A stretch of 64,000 bases of DNA from Gillisia sp. Hel1_33_143 (GTDB lineage: Bacteria > Bacteroidota > Bacteroidia > Flavobacteriales > Flavobacteriaceae), in assembly GCF_900104765.1 (NCBI RefSeq), contig NZ_LT629737.1, positions 496,001-560,000 of the forward strand. The letters are read 5' to 3'. Position 1 is the stretch's first letter; each line of letters opens with the position of its first letter. The position numbers and the translations under genes were made by a program. Under the pieces are notes generated by a model. It was given only the letters and a program-made list of their open reading frames with translations. It was not told the origin of the DNA and searched no databases. Of this stretch, positions 15,570-25,177 are shown one piece after another.

Positions 15570-17942
15570 TTACTTCACTAATTCAAAAGATGTTCTTAAA
15601 GAATCGTCTGCAGAATTAGTTCCAACAAAAACTTCAAAATCTCCTAGTTCATAAACATGTTCTAAACTGGAATTATAAAATTTTAAATCTTCAACACTAA
15701 GCTCAAATGTTACAGTTTTCATTTCTCCTTTTTTGAGAAATATCTTCTGAAAACCTTTTAATTCTTTAACCGGTCTAGTAACAGAGCCAACAAGATCTCT
15801 TACATATAACTGCACAACCTCTTTTCCATCATAATTACCAGAATTGGTAATATCTACGCTAATCTTTAAGGTCTCATTCTCCGCAAGTTGCTCCGTACTC
15901 AGACTCAAATTCTTATAGCTAAAGGTGGTATAACTTAAACCATACCCAAATGGGTATAAAGGTTCATTTCGAACATCTAGATAGTTAGATCGAAATTTTA
16001 CGAATTCCCCTTCTTTATTTTCTAGAGGTCTCCCGGTATTTTTATGATTATAATAAATAGGGATCTGACCTACATTTCTTGGAAAAGTTGCTGTGATCTT
16101 TGCCGATGGATTAACGTCACCAAACAAAACATCTGCCAGTGCATCTCCTGTTTCGCTCCCTGCAAACCATACATCTAAAATTGCAGGTACTGTTTTATCT
16201 TCTTCTGTTAGCACCAACGGACGTCCGTTAAAAAGCACCAACACTACAGGTTTTCCTGTTTTCACCAAGGCTTGTAACAGATCTCTTTGTGCCTTAGGAA
16301 TAGAAATATCGGTACGACTACTGCTTTCTCCGCTCATTTCTGCGGCTTCACCAATTGCAGCGACAATAACATCAGATTTTGAAGCAATGGATACCGCTTC
16401 TTTTAACATCTCTTCATCAGACCTACCATCTCTTGGAATGTCTTTTCCAAAAGCAGTTCCTCGTGCTTCAAATTCTTTATCGTAAGACAAATTACTCCCC
16501 TTAGCATAAAGTACTTTAGCAGAATTTCCAACCGCAGATTTAATTCCATCCAATACAGAAACAGATTTATCTTGAGGAGTAGCTACGCTCCAAGTTCCGG
16601 CCATATTATTGCTGGCATTAGCCAACGGACCAACAACCGCAATAGTTCCTGATCTTTTAATTGGAAGAACATTATTTTCATTTTTAAGTAATACCATAGA
16701 TTGAGAGGCTACTTCTCTGGCAAATATTCTATTTACGCTAGTGAAGATTTCAGAATCTGCTCGTTCTTTATCTGTATATCTATAAGGATCTTCAAAAAGT
16801 CCTAATTGGAACTTCGCTTCTAAAATTCTTCGAACCGCCGTATCTATGCTTTCTTCTGAAACTTTATCTTCTGAAAGCGATTTTTCTAATGTTGAAACAA
16901 ATCCTTCTCCCACCATATCCATATCTACTCCTGCATTTAATGCTAAAGCAGCAACTGTTTGAAGATCACCCATTCCATGCGCTATCATTTCATTAATACC
17001 GGTGTAATCTGTCACCACAAATCCGTCAAAATCCCATTGATCTCTTAGCAAGTCTGTTAACAACCATTTATTACCTGTGGCAGGAATTCCATCTACTTCA
17101 TTAAAAGAAGCCATCACAGTACCTACCCCAGCTTCTATCGCCGCTTTATAAGGAGGCAGATAATCGTTATACATACGAATTCTGCTCATATCTACTGTAT
17201 TATAATCTCTCCCTGCCTCTGATGCGCCATACAAAGCAAAGTGTTTAACACAAGCAAGAATGGTATTGCTTTTACTAAGATCATCTTGCTGATACCCACG
17301 TACCATTGCTTTTGCAATTTCTCCACCTAAATAAGCATCTTCCCCATTCCCTTCTGAAACTCTCCCCCAGCGTGGATCTCTTGAAACATCTACCATTGGA
17401 GAAAATGTCCAGTTAATCCCATCTGCACTCGCTTCCATGGCAGCCATTTGTGCAGTTTTCTCTATCAATGCCATATCCCAAGAGGTAGACAAGCCTAAAG
17501 GAATTGGAAAGGTGGTTTCATACCCGTGAATCACGTCCATCCCAAAGATCAAAGGAATCTTTAATCGACTTTTTTCTACAGCTATCTTTTGAACTTCTCT
17601 TATCTTTTCAACTGTTTTAATATTGAATAAACCACCAATCTTTCCCTCTTCAATCTTCTTGGCGACATCTGTACTTTTAGCCTGCCCTGTAGTAAAATCG
17701 CCAGAAGAAGGTAGATTTAACTGTCCAAGTTTCTCTGTTAAAGTCATTACAGAGATCAGGGAATCTATCTTTCTGTTCATTTCAACTTTATCAGCTTTAT
17801 ACGCCGAGTAGTCTATGGTTGGCTTTTTGCTATTTAGTTTTTTTTCTTGAGCATTCATGGCAAAAGAACATCCACAAATTGCCAAAACAATTAATTTCTT
17901 TGCAAGTGTAGTGGGTTTATATAGGGTATTAATCATTTCCAT
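15570..17942 (-). CDS. bglX: GH3 beta-glucosidase, periplasmic (BglX-like), PUL component
   Basis: This 790-residue glycoside hydrolase family 3 enzyme has an N-terminal signal peptide ending near NAQ (residue 32). Domain order is the GH3 (beta/alpha)8 barrel, the alpha/beta sandwich, and a C-terminal fibronectin III-like domain. The nucleophile is D312 in GFVVTDYTG, and substrate-site residues are visible in CVKHFALYGASEAGRDYN. The acid/base Glu probably lies in EMSGESSSRTD. Met3 is an alternative start. It is the last gene of the minus-strand PUL, 47 bases after the esterase. The expected role is cutting oligosaccharides made by the GH144-type enzymes to glucose. Confidence 0.93.
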   Translation of the reverse strand: MEMINTLYKPTTLAKKLIVLAICGCSFAMNAQEKKLNSKKPTIDYSAYKADKVEMNRKIDSLISVMTLTEKLGQLNLPSSGDFTTGQAKSTDVAKKIEEGKIGGLFNIKTVEKIREVQKIAVEKSRLKIPLIFGMDVIHGYETTFPIPLGLSTSWDMALIEKTAQMAAMEASADGINWTFSPMVDVSRDPRWGRVSEGNGEDAYLGGEIAKAMVRGYQQDDLSKSNTILACVKHFALYGASEAGRDYNTVDMSRIRMYNDYLPPYKAAIEAGVGTVMASFNEVDGIPATGNKWLLTDLLRDQWDFDGFVVTDYTGINEMIAHGMGDLQTVAALALNAGVDMDMVGEGFVSTLEKSLSEDKVSEESIDTAVRRILEAKFQLGLFEDPYRYTDKERADSEIFTSVNRIFAREVASQSMVLLKNENNVLPIKRSGTIAVVGPLANASNNMAGTWSVATPQDKSVSVLDGIKSAVGNSAKVLYAKGSNLSYDKEFEARGTAFGKDIPRDGRSDEEMLKEAVSIASKSDVIVAAIGEAAEMSGESSSRTDISIPKAQRDLLQALVKTGKPVVLVLFNGRPLVLTEEDKTVPAILDVWFAGSETGDALADVLFGDVNPSAKITATFPRNVGQIPIYYNHKNTGRPLENKEGEFVKFRSNYLDVRNEPLYPFGYGLSYTTFSYKNLSLSTEQLAENETLKISVDITNSGNYDGKEVVQLYVRDLVGSVTRPVKELKGFQKIFLKKGEMKTVTFELSVEDLKFYNSSLEHVYELGDFEVFVGTNSADDSLRTSFELVK

Positions 17943-17989
17943 CTTCTTCTATTTTTTTTCGATCTAGCCTATAGATCTTGACATTTATT

Positions 17990-18697
17990 CTATTTTTTCT
18001 GAGCTAATAACCACTCGTATAATGCAGGATTGTTATAAGTTTCTGTCCAACTATTGTGATTGGCTAATGGATATACTGTGTACTTTACATCATTACCAGC
18101 CTCTTTTAACGTCTTAACCATTTCATTACTATTGGTTGGAGAAACCACATCATCTAAGGCACCATGAAACACCCAAATCGGCATTTTTTGGATATGAGAG
18201 ATGTTTCTGTATATAGGTCTATAAATGGCACCACAAACCGGAGCCATCGCAGCAAAAAGCTCAGGATATTCTCCTCCTGTAGCCCAAACTCCATATCCAC
18301 CCATACTTAAACCTGTTAAATACACGCGGCTCTCATCAATTCTATTCTCCTTGATCACTTTTTTAACCAAAGCGGCAACTTCATGCGCTCTCCAATACAC
18401 TTCTTCCGGACATTGTGGAGCCAAGATTACAGCATCAATCTTATGTCCTTCTTTTATATAATTTAAAGGTCCATGAACCGAAACTTTCGAAAGATCTTCG
18501 CCACGCTCTCCGGCTCCATGAAGAAATACAATTAACGGATACTCTTTTTTGGAATCTTTATATCCATCTGGCGTATATAATACATAATCTAACTTTACAG
18601 GAACTTCAACTTTTTCATCAAAAGAGTGTTCAGAAATTTGTGAGAACACCTGAAAGTGAAACATTGTTATTAAGAATAGTATTAAAAACTTTTTCAT
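17990..18697 (-). CDS. Secreted alpha/beta-hydrolase (esterase), PUL component
   Basis: This 235-residue serine hydrolase has a signal peptide (cleavage after FSQ, residue 20). The oxyanion segment is IVFLHGAGERGED, the nucleophile is Ser131 in GLSMGGYG, the acid is Asp182 or Asp183 in GALDDVVSP, and His214 is in LANHNSW. It is similar to PHB-depolymerase/feruloyl-esterase-like PUL esterases (CE1-like). It follows the GH144-type gene by 10 bases, so is co-transcribed. It could remove ester substituents from the glycan. The acyl group is unknown. Confidence 0.85.
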   Translation of the reverse strand: MKKFLILFLITMFHFQVFSQISEHSFDEKVEVPVKLDYVLYTPDGYKDSKKEYPLIVFLHGAGERGEDLSKVSVHGPLNYIKEGHKIDAVILAPQCPEEVYWRAHEVAALVKKVIKENRIDESRVYLTGLSMGGYGVWATGGEYPELFAAMAPVCGAIYRPIYRNISHIQKMPIWVFHGALDDVVSPTNSNEMVKTLKEAGNDVKYTVYPLANHNSWTETYNNPALYEWLLAQKK

Positions 18698-18707
18698 GCT
18701 ATATCAA

Positions 18708-20081
18708 TTAATATTTAAAACCCAATTTATCTAATCCTTGCTTTACCTCATCGGCGCCCATAAATAGATCCCAGATTAAACCCGATCTATAATTTTCTAT
18801 CATTACCACCATTGGCCCTTGATCTATCGCTAAATATTGTGGGGCTACCCAATCTTCTCCTACCAAGCTAAAAGCATCATAAAATCCGGCAGGTCCCCAA
18901 GTAAGATCATTCAGTTCATTATAGAAATAGCTCATGGCAGCTAGAGATTGTTTAGGAGTATATGGAATAGAACTTATAGCTGCAGTTGGAGAAATTACTC
19001 CTCTATCATTATTAGGAGAATGAGCGGTATATCCAATACTCCCATCTTTCTCTTTTGTATAACTGGCGGTAAGTCCCCAAACATTTTCACCATAACCTTC
19101 AAATTGATTAGGGTTTTTTACACAGTACAAATAATCTATCATTACATGATTTTTATTTAACTCCCAGTAATCTGCATATTCATCTGAAAGTCCTTTTGGA
19201 TTCAAACCTAAGTAAGAATAATGCGCCCAAAATAAGGGACCCCCAAATTCTTCAGCATAATTATGTTTTAGAATTAATGGCAATCCATATTTAGAATTAT
19301 GTGAAACTATAGCTCCATTTCTTGCCCAGCCTTTATGATAAGCATCTGCAGAAATACTATGAGTTGGAGATGCTGCGGCCATGATGTAAGTTATCAAAGT
19401 TTCATTATAACCTTCTAACGGAAAGTTCATTTCCCATTTATAATCTGGAGACCAGTGCCAGTATAATACATCTTTATTATTAGTATACCAGTTCCAATCT
19501 ATCCCTTTCCAAAGTTCATCATATTTTGCAGCTACCGCTTTTTCTTGATCTGTTCCATTTTTTAAATATTCTCTGATCACGATAAAACCTTGTGCTAAAA
19601 AGGAAGTTTCTACAAGATCTCCTCCATTATCTTTTTGTCCGAAAGGTTGAGTTTTTCCTGTTTCACCATCAATCCAATGAGACCATGCCCCATGATATCT
19701 ATCTGCTTTTGCCAGAAAATCTGCAATTTTATCTAATCTTTTTATTCCTTCTTCTCTGGGAATGAATTTTCTGTCTATTCCAGCAATTAAGGCCATCAAT
19801 CCAAACCCAGAACCACCGGTAGTGATAATATTTTGATCATTTAAAGGATAATTACCGTCTGGATGAAACCTTTCTCTAGCTAATCCTGAATTTGGCTCTG
19901 CATAGTCCCAAAAATATTTTAAGGTCTGACTTTCTACAGTATCCAATAATGCTTCTCCTTCTAATTTTTGAATTGTTTTATCGTTGGAATCTATCTCTGA
20001 TTTTTGCTGATCTTCAGCAGTATTTTTACAAGAAGTGTTTAAAAAGATGGATGCAATTAATAGGTAGGTATAAATTTTCAT
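18708..20081 (-). CDS. GH144-type (PF10091 'glycoamylase') lipoprotein, paralogue A
   Basis: This 457-residue lipoprotein has its lipobox Cys at residue 18 (FLNTSC). The rest is an (alpha/alpha)-barrel of the PF10091/GH144 type: LKYFWDYAEPNSGLARER, TTGGSGFGLMALI, GGDLVETSFLAQG, HWSPDYKWEMNF, FAHYSYLG-like WAHYSYLG, and the C-terminal AIDQGPMVVMIENYRSGLIWDLFM. Characterised GH144 enzymes act on beta-1,2-glucan, either endo or releasing sophorose from the end. It is clearly paralogous to the gene at 22272-23645 and lies between the surface lipoprotein and the esterase. The periplasmic-side or surface location is not decidable. Confidence 0.88.
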   Translation of the reverse strand: MKIYTYLLIASIFLNTSCKNTAEDQQKSEIDSNDKTIQKLEGEALLDTVESQTLKYFWDYAEPNSGLARERFHPDGNYPLNDQNIITTGGSGFGLMALIAGIDRKFIPREEGIKRLDKIADFLAKADRYHGAWSHWIDGETGKTQPFGQKDNGGDLVETSFLAQGFIVIREYLKNGTDQEKAVAAKYDELWKGIDWNWYTNNKDVLYWHWSPDYKWEMNFPLEGYNETLITYIMAAASPTHSISADAYHKGWARNGAIVSHNSKYGLPLILKHNYAEEFGGPLFWAHYSYLGLNPKGLSDEYADYWELNKNHVMIDYLYCVKNPNQFEGYGENVWGLTASYTKEKDGSIGYTAHSPNNDRGVISPTAAISSIPYTPKQSLAAMSYFYNELNDLTWGPAGFYDAFSLVGEDWVAPQYLAIDQGPMVVMIENYRSGLIWDLFMGADEVKQGLDKLGFKY

Positions 20082-20210
20082 ATAACTGATTTGTTTGCGT
20101 TAGCTAAAAACATGTTGCCCTCCCAAATTGGAAGTGCAACACATTTTACTAATTCAAAAAAGATTATTTTTTTTAGACTGAGATTAAAATGCCCATTTAG
20201 AGCCTTCACC

Positions 20211-22187
20211 TTATTCCCACTTGATATCATCTATATAAAAGATATCTTCTGCGGTACCATCAGATTGACCTCCATTGAAGAAGAGTACTAATTTTTTATG
20301 ATTAGCTCCAGCTTCACTGCTAAAGTCTACAGTATATTCTGTCCATTTGTCTACAACGGTAATATCTGCAAAAATCTCTTTGGCAGGAGAAGTTCCACCT
20401 TCAAGCTTGGTTAATAAAGGCACGGCTCTGGTAGAAAGAATTTTTATCTTCAACGTATTCTTAGTAGAAAGATCTATTACTCCTCCTCTATCAAAAACCA
20501 AAGCATCATAAGCTTCGGTACCATTATCTAGCACTTTAAGCACTTTACTACTAGTGTTAGCTCCACTCGATTTTGGATTGTCTACAATTTCTGTAGTTAC
20601 ACAACAGGTAATCTCATAGTTCTGTTGACATTCAAAATCATTTACGATGTTCATATTTGTTGCAACTCCATCGCATGGATCGAATGCTGCAAATCTTAGA
20701 TCGTCTATATAATATTTATCTGTTGGGGTTCCATCACTTTGCCCACCATTAAAGAACAGCACTAATTTTGTGTGATCTGAAGCTGCCTGATCTGTAAAAT
20801 CTACTGTGTATTCTGCCCATTCTCCTACTACATCTATAGCTGCAAAAACTTCTTTTGCCGGGGTAGTTCCTCCTTCTAGTTTAACCAATAATGGCACTGC
20901 TCTTTCAGCAAGAACTTTTATCTTGAAGTAATTTTTTGTGGATAGATCAAATGCTTGTGAAGATTCAAATATCAATGCATCATAAGCTTGCGTACCATCA
21001 TCTGTAACTTCCAGAACCATATCGCTAGGGTTACCTTCACCCACCTTCGGGTTTTCTACTATAGAAGTTGAAAGGAATCCGGGAATTGTAGTGTTTTGCT
21101 GACAATTAAAATCATTAATAATACTTCTATCTGGAGTTACTCCATTACAAACATCAGAAAGTTCAGCAAATTTAAGATCATCTATATAATACACTTGTTT
21201 ACCATCTGTTTCTACTCCTGCATTAAAGAATAAAACAATTTTGGTATGATCTTCCATAGCTTGATCGCTGAAATCATAAGAATATTCTACCCACTGTTCT
21301 GTTTTGGTAACAGTAGCATCTTTTTCGATTCCTGCAGAAGTTCCTCCTTCTAATTTAGCTTTTAACGTTCCTTCTACCGGAGCCCAAACTTTTATTTTGA
21401 AAACATTGTTAGTAGAAAGATCTATAGAAGTACCATACTCTATAATTACGGCATCCCAAGCTCCAACTTCATCTACATATTTACCAACAAATTTACTATT
21501 ATTAAGATCAGATTTTGCTGGGTTGGCCGTAAGTTCTACTTCTGGAACATCTTGATTTCTCTGACAATCAAAATCGTTTACAATACTAAGATCTGGTGCA
21601 ACACCTGCACAAGGATCTGCTGTAGCAACCCATTTAAGATCATCTATATAATAAACATCTGATCCATCTGTATCTACTCCTGCATTAAAGAACAATACTA
21701 ACTTGGTATGGTCTTTATTGAATTGATCGCTAAAATCAAATGAATATTCTACCCACCCTGAAATATTAGTGATGTTTACATTTAATTCTTTAGCGGGAGA
21801 ATTCCCACCTTCTAATTTAGCTATTAAAGTCCCTGCTACCGGGGCTTTCACCTTTATTTTGAAGGTATTATAAGTAGAAAGGTCTATTGCAGAACCATAG
21901 TCTACAATTAAAGCATCCCAGGGCGCTGCAGGATCTTTATATTCACCTACAAATCTGCTAGTATTAACGCCAGACTCATCCGGATTAAGAACAGCTGTAA
22001 CTCCATCCAAAGTTATATTTGCCTGACATTGAAAGTCTGAAATAACATTTGGATCTTCTACAACATTTGTTTGCTCACAAGGAATAGACTCTATAGATGG
22101 GTAAAATTGATCTTCTTCTGTACAGGAGAAAAACATCATTAATAATCCCAGTGATATATAACTTAGGAATAGTTTAATTGTTTTCAT
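20211..22187 (-). CDS. Candidate surface glycan-binding lipoprotein with four tandem ~154-residue modules
   Basis: This 658-residue lipoprotein has its lipobox Cys at 22 (MMFFSC). The whole mature chain is four tandem modules at about 37-189, 192-343, 346-500 and 504-658. Each opens with a Cys, then NDFxCQ, then IDLST..FKIKV, LEGG, EYS/TxDF, HTKLVLFFN and ends YYIDDLKF. The paired cysteines probably form a disulfide in each module. Modules 1-2 share NAGVxTDG and modules 3-4 share NGGQSDGT, suggesting pairwise duplication. No catalytic signature is visible. Position in the PUL between two hydrolases fits a SusE/SGBP-B role, and the fold is probably a beta-sandwich carbohydrate-binding module. 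I do not know a named family for it. Confidence 0.85.
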   Translation of the reverse strand: MKTIKLFLSYISLGLLMMFFSCTEEDQFYPSIESIPCEQTNVVEDPNVISDFQCQANITLDGVTAVLNPDESGVNTSRFVGEYKDPAAPWDALIVDYGSAIDLSTYNTFKIKVKAPVAGTLIAKLEGGNSPAKELNVNITNISGWVEYSFDFSDQFNKDHTKLVLFFNAGVDTDGSDVYYIDDLKWVATADPCAGVAPDLSIVNDFDCQRNQDVPEVELTANPAKSDLNNSKFVGKYVDEVGAWDAVIIEYGTSIDLSTNNVFKIKVWAPVEGTLKAKLEGGTSAGIEKDATVTKTEQWVEYSYDFSDQAMEDHTKIVLFFNAGVETDGKQVYYIDDLKFAELSDVCNGVTPDRSIINDFNCQQNTTIPGFLSTSIVENPKVGEGNPSDMVLEVTDDGTQAYDALIFESSQAFDLSTKNYFKIKVLAERAVPLLVKLEGGTTPAKEVFAAIDVVGEWAEYTVDFTDQAASDHTKLVLFFNGGQSDGTPTDKYYIDDLRFAAFDPCDGVATNMNIVNDFECQQNYEITCCVTTEIVDNPKSSGANTSSKVLKVLDNGTEAYDALVFDRGGVIDLSTKNTLKIKILSTRAVPLLTKLEGGTSPAKEIFADITVVDKWTEYTVDFSSEAGANHKKLVLFFNGGQSDGTAEDIFYIDDIKWE

Positions 22188-22271
22188 TATTCAACGCGAT
22201 TTAAGTTAGTTCTACTTTTTAATGCTTAAAGATTGTTCTGCTAAAAGTGGAGTTCCCCACCTCTTATATTT

Positions 22272-23645
22272 CTAAATGTTTGGACTACTGAAACCTAATT
22301 TTGTTAAGCCTTGCTTTACTTCTGGACAAGACATAAAAAGATCCCATAATAATCCTGTTCTATAATTTTCTACCATGACTATTATTGGCCCTTGATCTAT
22401 AGCTAAATATTGATTGGAATACCAATTTTCAGATTGATTAAAAGCATCATAAAATCCATATTGGCCCCACAGTTTACCATCAAAATCATAATAAAAATGA
22501 CGAAGCGTTTTTAAAGATTCTTCCGGAGTATATGGCATAGAAGATAATGCTGCAGTTGGAGTTATAGTACCGTTATCATTAGTAGGACTATGCGCAGAAT
22601 ACCCAGTATTATCATCACTAGCGGTTAAGCCCCAGTTTACCGCACTATAACCTTCAAAGCTTTTTGGGTTTTTTATAACATACTCTCTATTAATAAGAGT
22701 ATGATTCACGTTCTGATCCCAATAGTTGGCATAAGTATCTTGCAATCCTTCAGGATTTAATCCTAAGAAAGAATAATGAGCAAAGAATAACGGACCTCCC
22801 AAATCTGGTCCTAATGGCAGTTGCCATTTTTGATAATAGAATCTTCCATTTACAAAATTAGCACCAGAAGCCCATCCGTTATGATAAACATCTGACTCGA
22901 TGGCATGAGTTCGTGAAGATGCTGCCAACACGTAAGTGATCAAGCCTTCGTTATAACCCTGAATTTGATGATTTATTTGAAACTGATATTCCGGAGACCA
23001 ATGCCAGGTTAATGACTTTTTATTATTGGTGTAAAAATCCCATTCTACACCATCCCAGATAGCATTAATATTTTCTCGCAAAGCCTGTTCTTCTGAAACA
23101 TCCAGATCAAAATACTGCCTGGCAGCTAAAAGCCCTTGAATCATAAAAGAAGTTTCTACGAGATCTCCACCGTTATCTTCCGTAAAGAATGGCCGTACTT
23201 TTCCAGTATTTCCATTATACCAATGTGGTAAAGCACCATGAAATCTATCCCCATTTAATATAAAATTGGTGATCTTATTCAATCTTTCTACAGCTTGTTC
23301 TCTAGAAATATAATTTCTTTCTACTCCTACAATTATTGCCATTACACCAAAACCACTCCCTCCTGTTGTAACAATATTAGGAGCTTCACCGCCGTAAGAA
23401 TTAGCATCTGACCGTTCTCTGGCCAACCCACTTACAGGATGTGCAAAATCCCAAAAATACTTAAACGTTTGTTCCTGTAATTTATCCATTAACTCTACAT
23501 CTGATAATTGTTGAGGTAAACCTGGATCTGGAGGATTTGGAGTTGGATTACTGCCGTTATTATCTTCACTTTTGGAACACGAGATCATTACAGAACTTAT
23601 TATTCCGATATAGATAAGCGCAATTATGAAACGTGTTTTCTTCAT
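22272..23645 (-). CDS. GH144-type (PF10091) lipoprotein, paralogue B
   Basis: This 457-residue lipoprotein has its lipobox Cys at 23 (VMISC) followed by a Pro/Asn/Gly-rich linker (about 28-45), as often seen in surface-exposed PUL lipoproteins. The catalytic domain repeats the PF10091 landmarks: FKYFWDFAHPVSGLARER, TTGGSGFGVMAII, GGDLVETSFMIQG, HWSPEYQFQIN, FAHYSFLGLNPEG and AIDQGPIIVMVENYRTGLLWDLFM. It follows susD by 74 bases. Compared with paralogue A it has a longer linker, which suggests this copy works outside the cell (endo cleavage) while A trims in the periplasm. That division is inference. Confidence 0.88.
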   Translation of the reverse strand: MKKTRFIIALIYIGIISSVMISCSKSEDNNGSNPTPNPPDPGLPQQLSDVELMDKLQEQTFKYFWDFAHPVSGLARERSDANSYGGEAPNIVTTGGSGFGVMAIIVGVERNYISREQAVERLNKITNFILNGDRFHGALPHWYNGNTGKVRPFFTEDNGGDLVETSFMIQGLLAARQYFDLDVSEEQALRENINAIWDGVEWDFYTNNKKSLTWHWSPEYQFQINHQIQGYNEGLITYVLAASSRTHAIESDVYHNGWASGANFVNGRFYYQKWQLPLGPDLGGPLFFAHYSFLGLNPEGLQDTYANYWDQNVNHTLINREYVIKNPKSFEGYSAVNWGLTASDDNTGYSAHSPTNDNGTITPTAALSSMPYTPEESLKTLRHFYYDFDGKLWGQYGFYDAFNQSENWYSNQYLAIDQGPIIVMVENYRTGLLWDLFMSCPEVKQGLTKLGFSSPNI

Positions 23646-23719
23646 GTAAATAGTTTTTTTCGATATATTAAAATAACACTGGATCTTAGTAGGGTCAATC
23701 CAATGTTATTAAATTCAAT

Positions 23720-25165
23720 TTAGTAACCTGGGTTTTGAGTTAACTTACCCTTACTTAGATCTATTTGTGCTTGCGGAATAGGGAACAATTCATTTTTACC
23801 ATCCACAAAATTCTTCCCATGAGCTCTTAAAACTTGTCCTGCTCTACCTTGACGTACAAGGTCAAAAAATCTATCGTGCTCAAAAGCAAGTTCCCATCTG
23901 CGTTCTTTCCAAACATCTTGCTGAGTAACTGTATTAAGACTTTCAAGTCCTGCACGATTTCTAACCAGGTTTAATGGAGTAAGAGCATCGCCACCAACTT
24001 TTAAAGCTGCCTCTGCATTCATTAAAAGAACTTCTGCATATCTAAGAATTCTAACATTTTTATTAGACTCCCAATCTCCACCATTAAAGCTTTCCATGGT
24101 TTTACTAACATATGCTTTTTGATTATACATAGGATTAGATACCGTTTCTGCCACTAAAAATCCATCCCAAAGAGTTTCTCCTCTAAAAATGATAGTTGCA
24201 TCTCTTCTAGTATCTCCTTCTTCATAAGAACTTGCGAGATCTTCAGAAGGAGTATTAAATCCCCAGCCCCATCCACCGGCACCTCTAGCACCTTGGACCA
24301 CAAAATAGCCTTCTACTCCTTTATTTGGAGTTTCACCTCTACCCTGAATTTCAAATATAGACTCTGAATTATTTTCGCCTATTTCTTTCCAAACATCTTC
24401 ATAATCTGGAGTTAAACTATATCCTAGACCCATCACTTCATTAGTAAGATCATACACTTCTTGCCAATTTTCCTGATACATATTCACTTTAGCCAACAAA
24501 GACAATGCTGCTCCTTTTGTTGCTCTTCCAAGATCTGTATTTGGATAAGAGGTAGGTAGATTCTCTACTGCATTTTGTAGATCTGCAGTTATAAATGCGT
24601 AAATATCTTCTTTTGATACTCTATTATTTGCCGCATTTATATCATCCTGATTTTGAATATCTGGAACTCCCTGTATTAATGGAACTCCACCAAACATTCT
24701 TACCAATCTAAAATAAAACATAGACCTTAAGAACCTAGTTTCACCAATTAGTCTGGCTTTTAAAGTTTCATCTATATCGAGATCTGGTAAATATTGCAAC
24801 GCCTGATTTGCTCTGGCTATACCTTGATAATTGGCTTCCCAAACTTCATTTATAGAAATGGTATTAGAAGTAAAAGTTAAAGCATCCATAAGGTCTTTAT
24901 CTGTACCGGTATCTCCCGGATCACTTCCTTTATCTGCATCATCACTTGTTATACTCGTAACACCAATCCACGAAAAAGAACTCTCGTTAAAAGATAGAAA
25001 TTTATTATATACAGCATTCACCAATTCTGTAGCTGCTGTAGGACTTGAGAGGGCTTGTTCTGTAGTTTCTTTGGAAGGTTGTACGGCAAGAAACTCATCA
25101 TCGTTACAAGAAGCTAATGATACTAGCATTAGTCCTGTTATAATTGTAATTATAGGTTTTTTCAT
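23720..25165 (-). CDS. susD: SusD/RagB family outer-membrane lipoprotein
   Basis: This 481-residue lipoprotein has its lipobox Cys at 20 (VSLASC). SusD hallmarks are the TPR-like helices (YQGIARANQALQYLPD, LIGETRFLRSMFYFRLVRMFGGVPLI) and the C-terminal VWKERRWELAFEHDRFFDLVRQGRA followed by LFPIPQAQIDLSKGKLTQNPGY. SusD caps the SusC channel as a lid and holds glycan during import. It starts 12 bases after the susC stop and is certainly co-transcribed. Confidence 0.97.
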   Translation of the reverse strand: MKKPIITIITGLMLVSLASCNDDEFLAVQPSKETTEQALSSPTAATELVNAVYNKFLSFNESSFSWIGVTSITSDDADKGSDPGDTGTDKDLMDALTFTSNTISINEVWEANYQGIARANQALQYLPDLDIDETLKARLIGETRFLRSMFYFRLVRMFGGVPLIQGVPDIQNQDDINAANNRVSKEDIYAFITADLQNAVENLPTSYPNTDLGRATKGAALSLLAKVNMYQENWQEVYDLTNEVMGLGYSLTPDYEDVWKEIGENNSESIFEIQGRGETPNKGVEGYFVVQGARGAGGWGWGFNTPSEDLASSYEEGDTRRDATIIFRGETLWDGFLVAETVSNPMYNQKAYVSKTMESFNGGDWESNKNVRILRYAEVLLMNAEAALKVGGDALTPLNLVRNRAGLESLNTVTQQDVWKERRWELAFEHDRFFDLVRQGRAGQVLRAHGKNFVDGKNELFPIPQAQIDLSKGKLTQNPGY

Positions 25166-25177
25166 AACTAGATCGTT

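Noticed and set aside
16093-16485. 130-residue ORF opposite bglX
   Set aside because: Antisense shadow of a conserved GH3 coding region.
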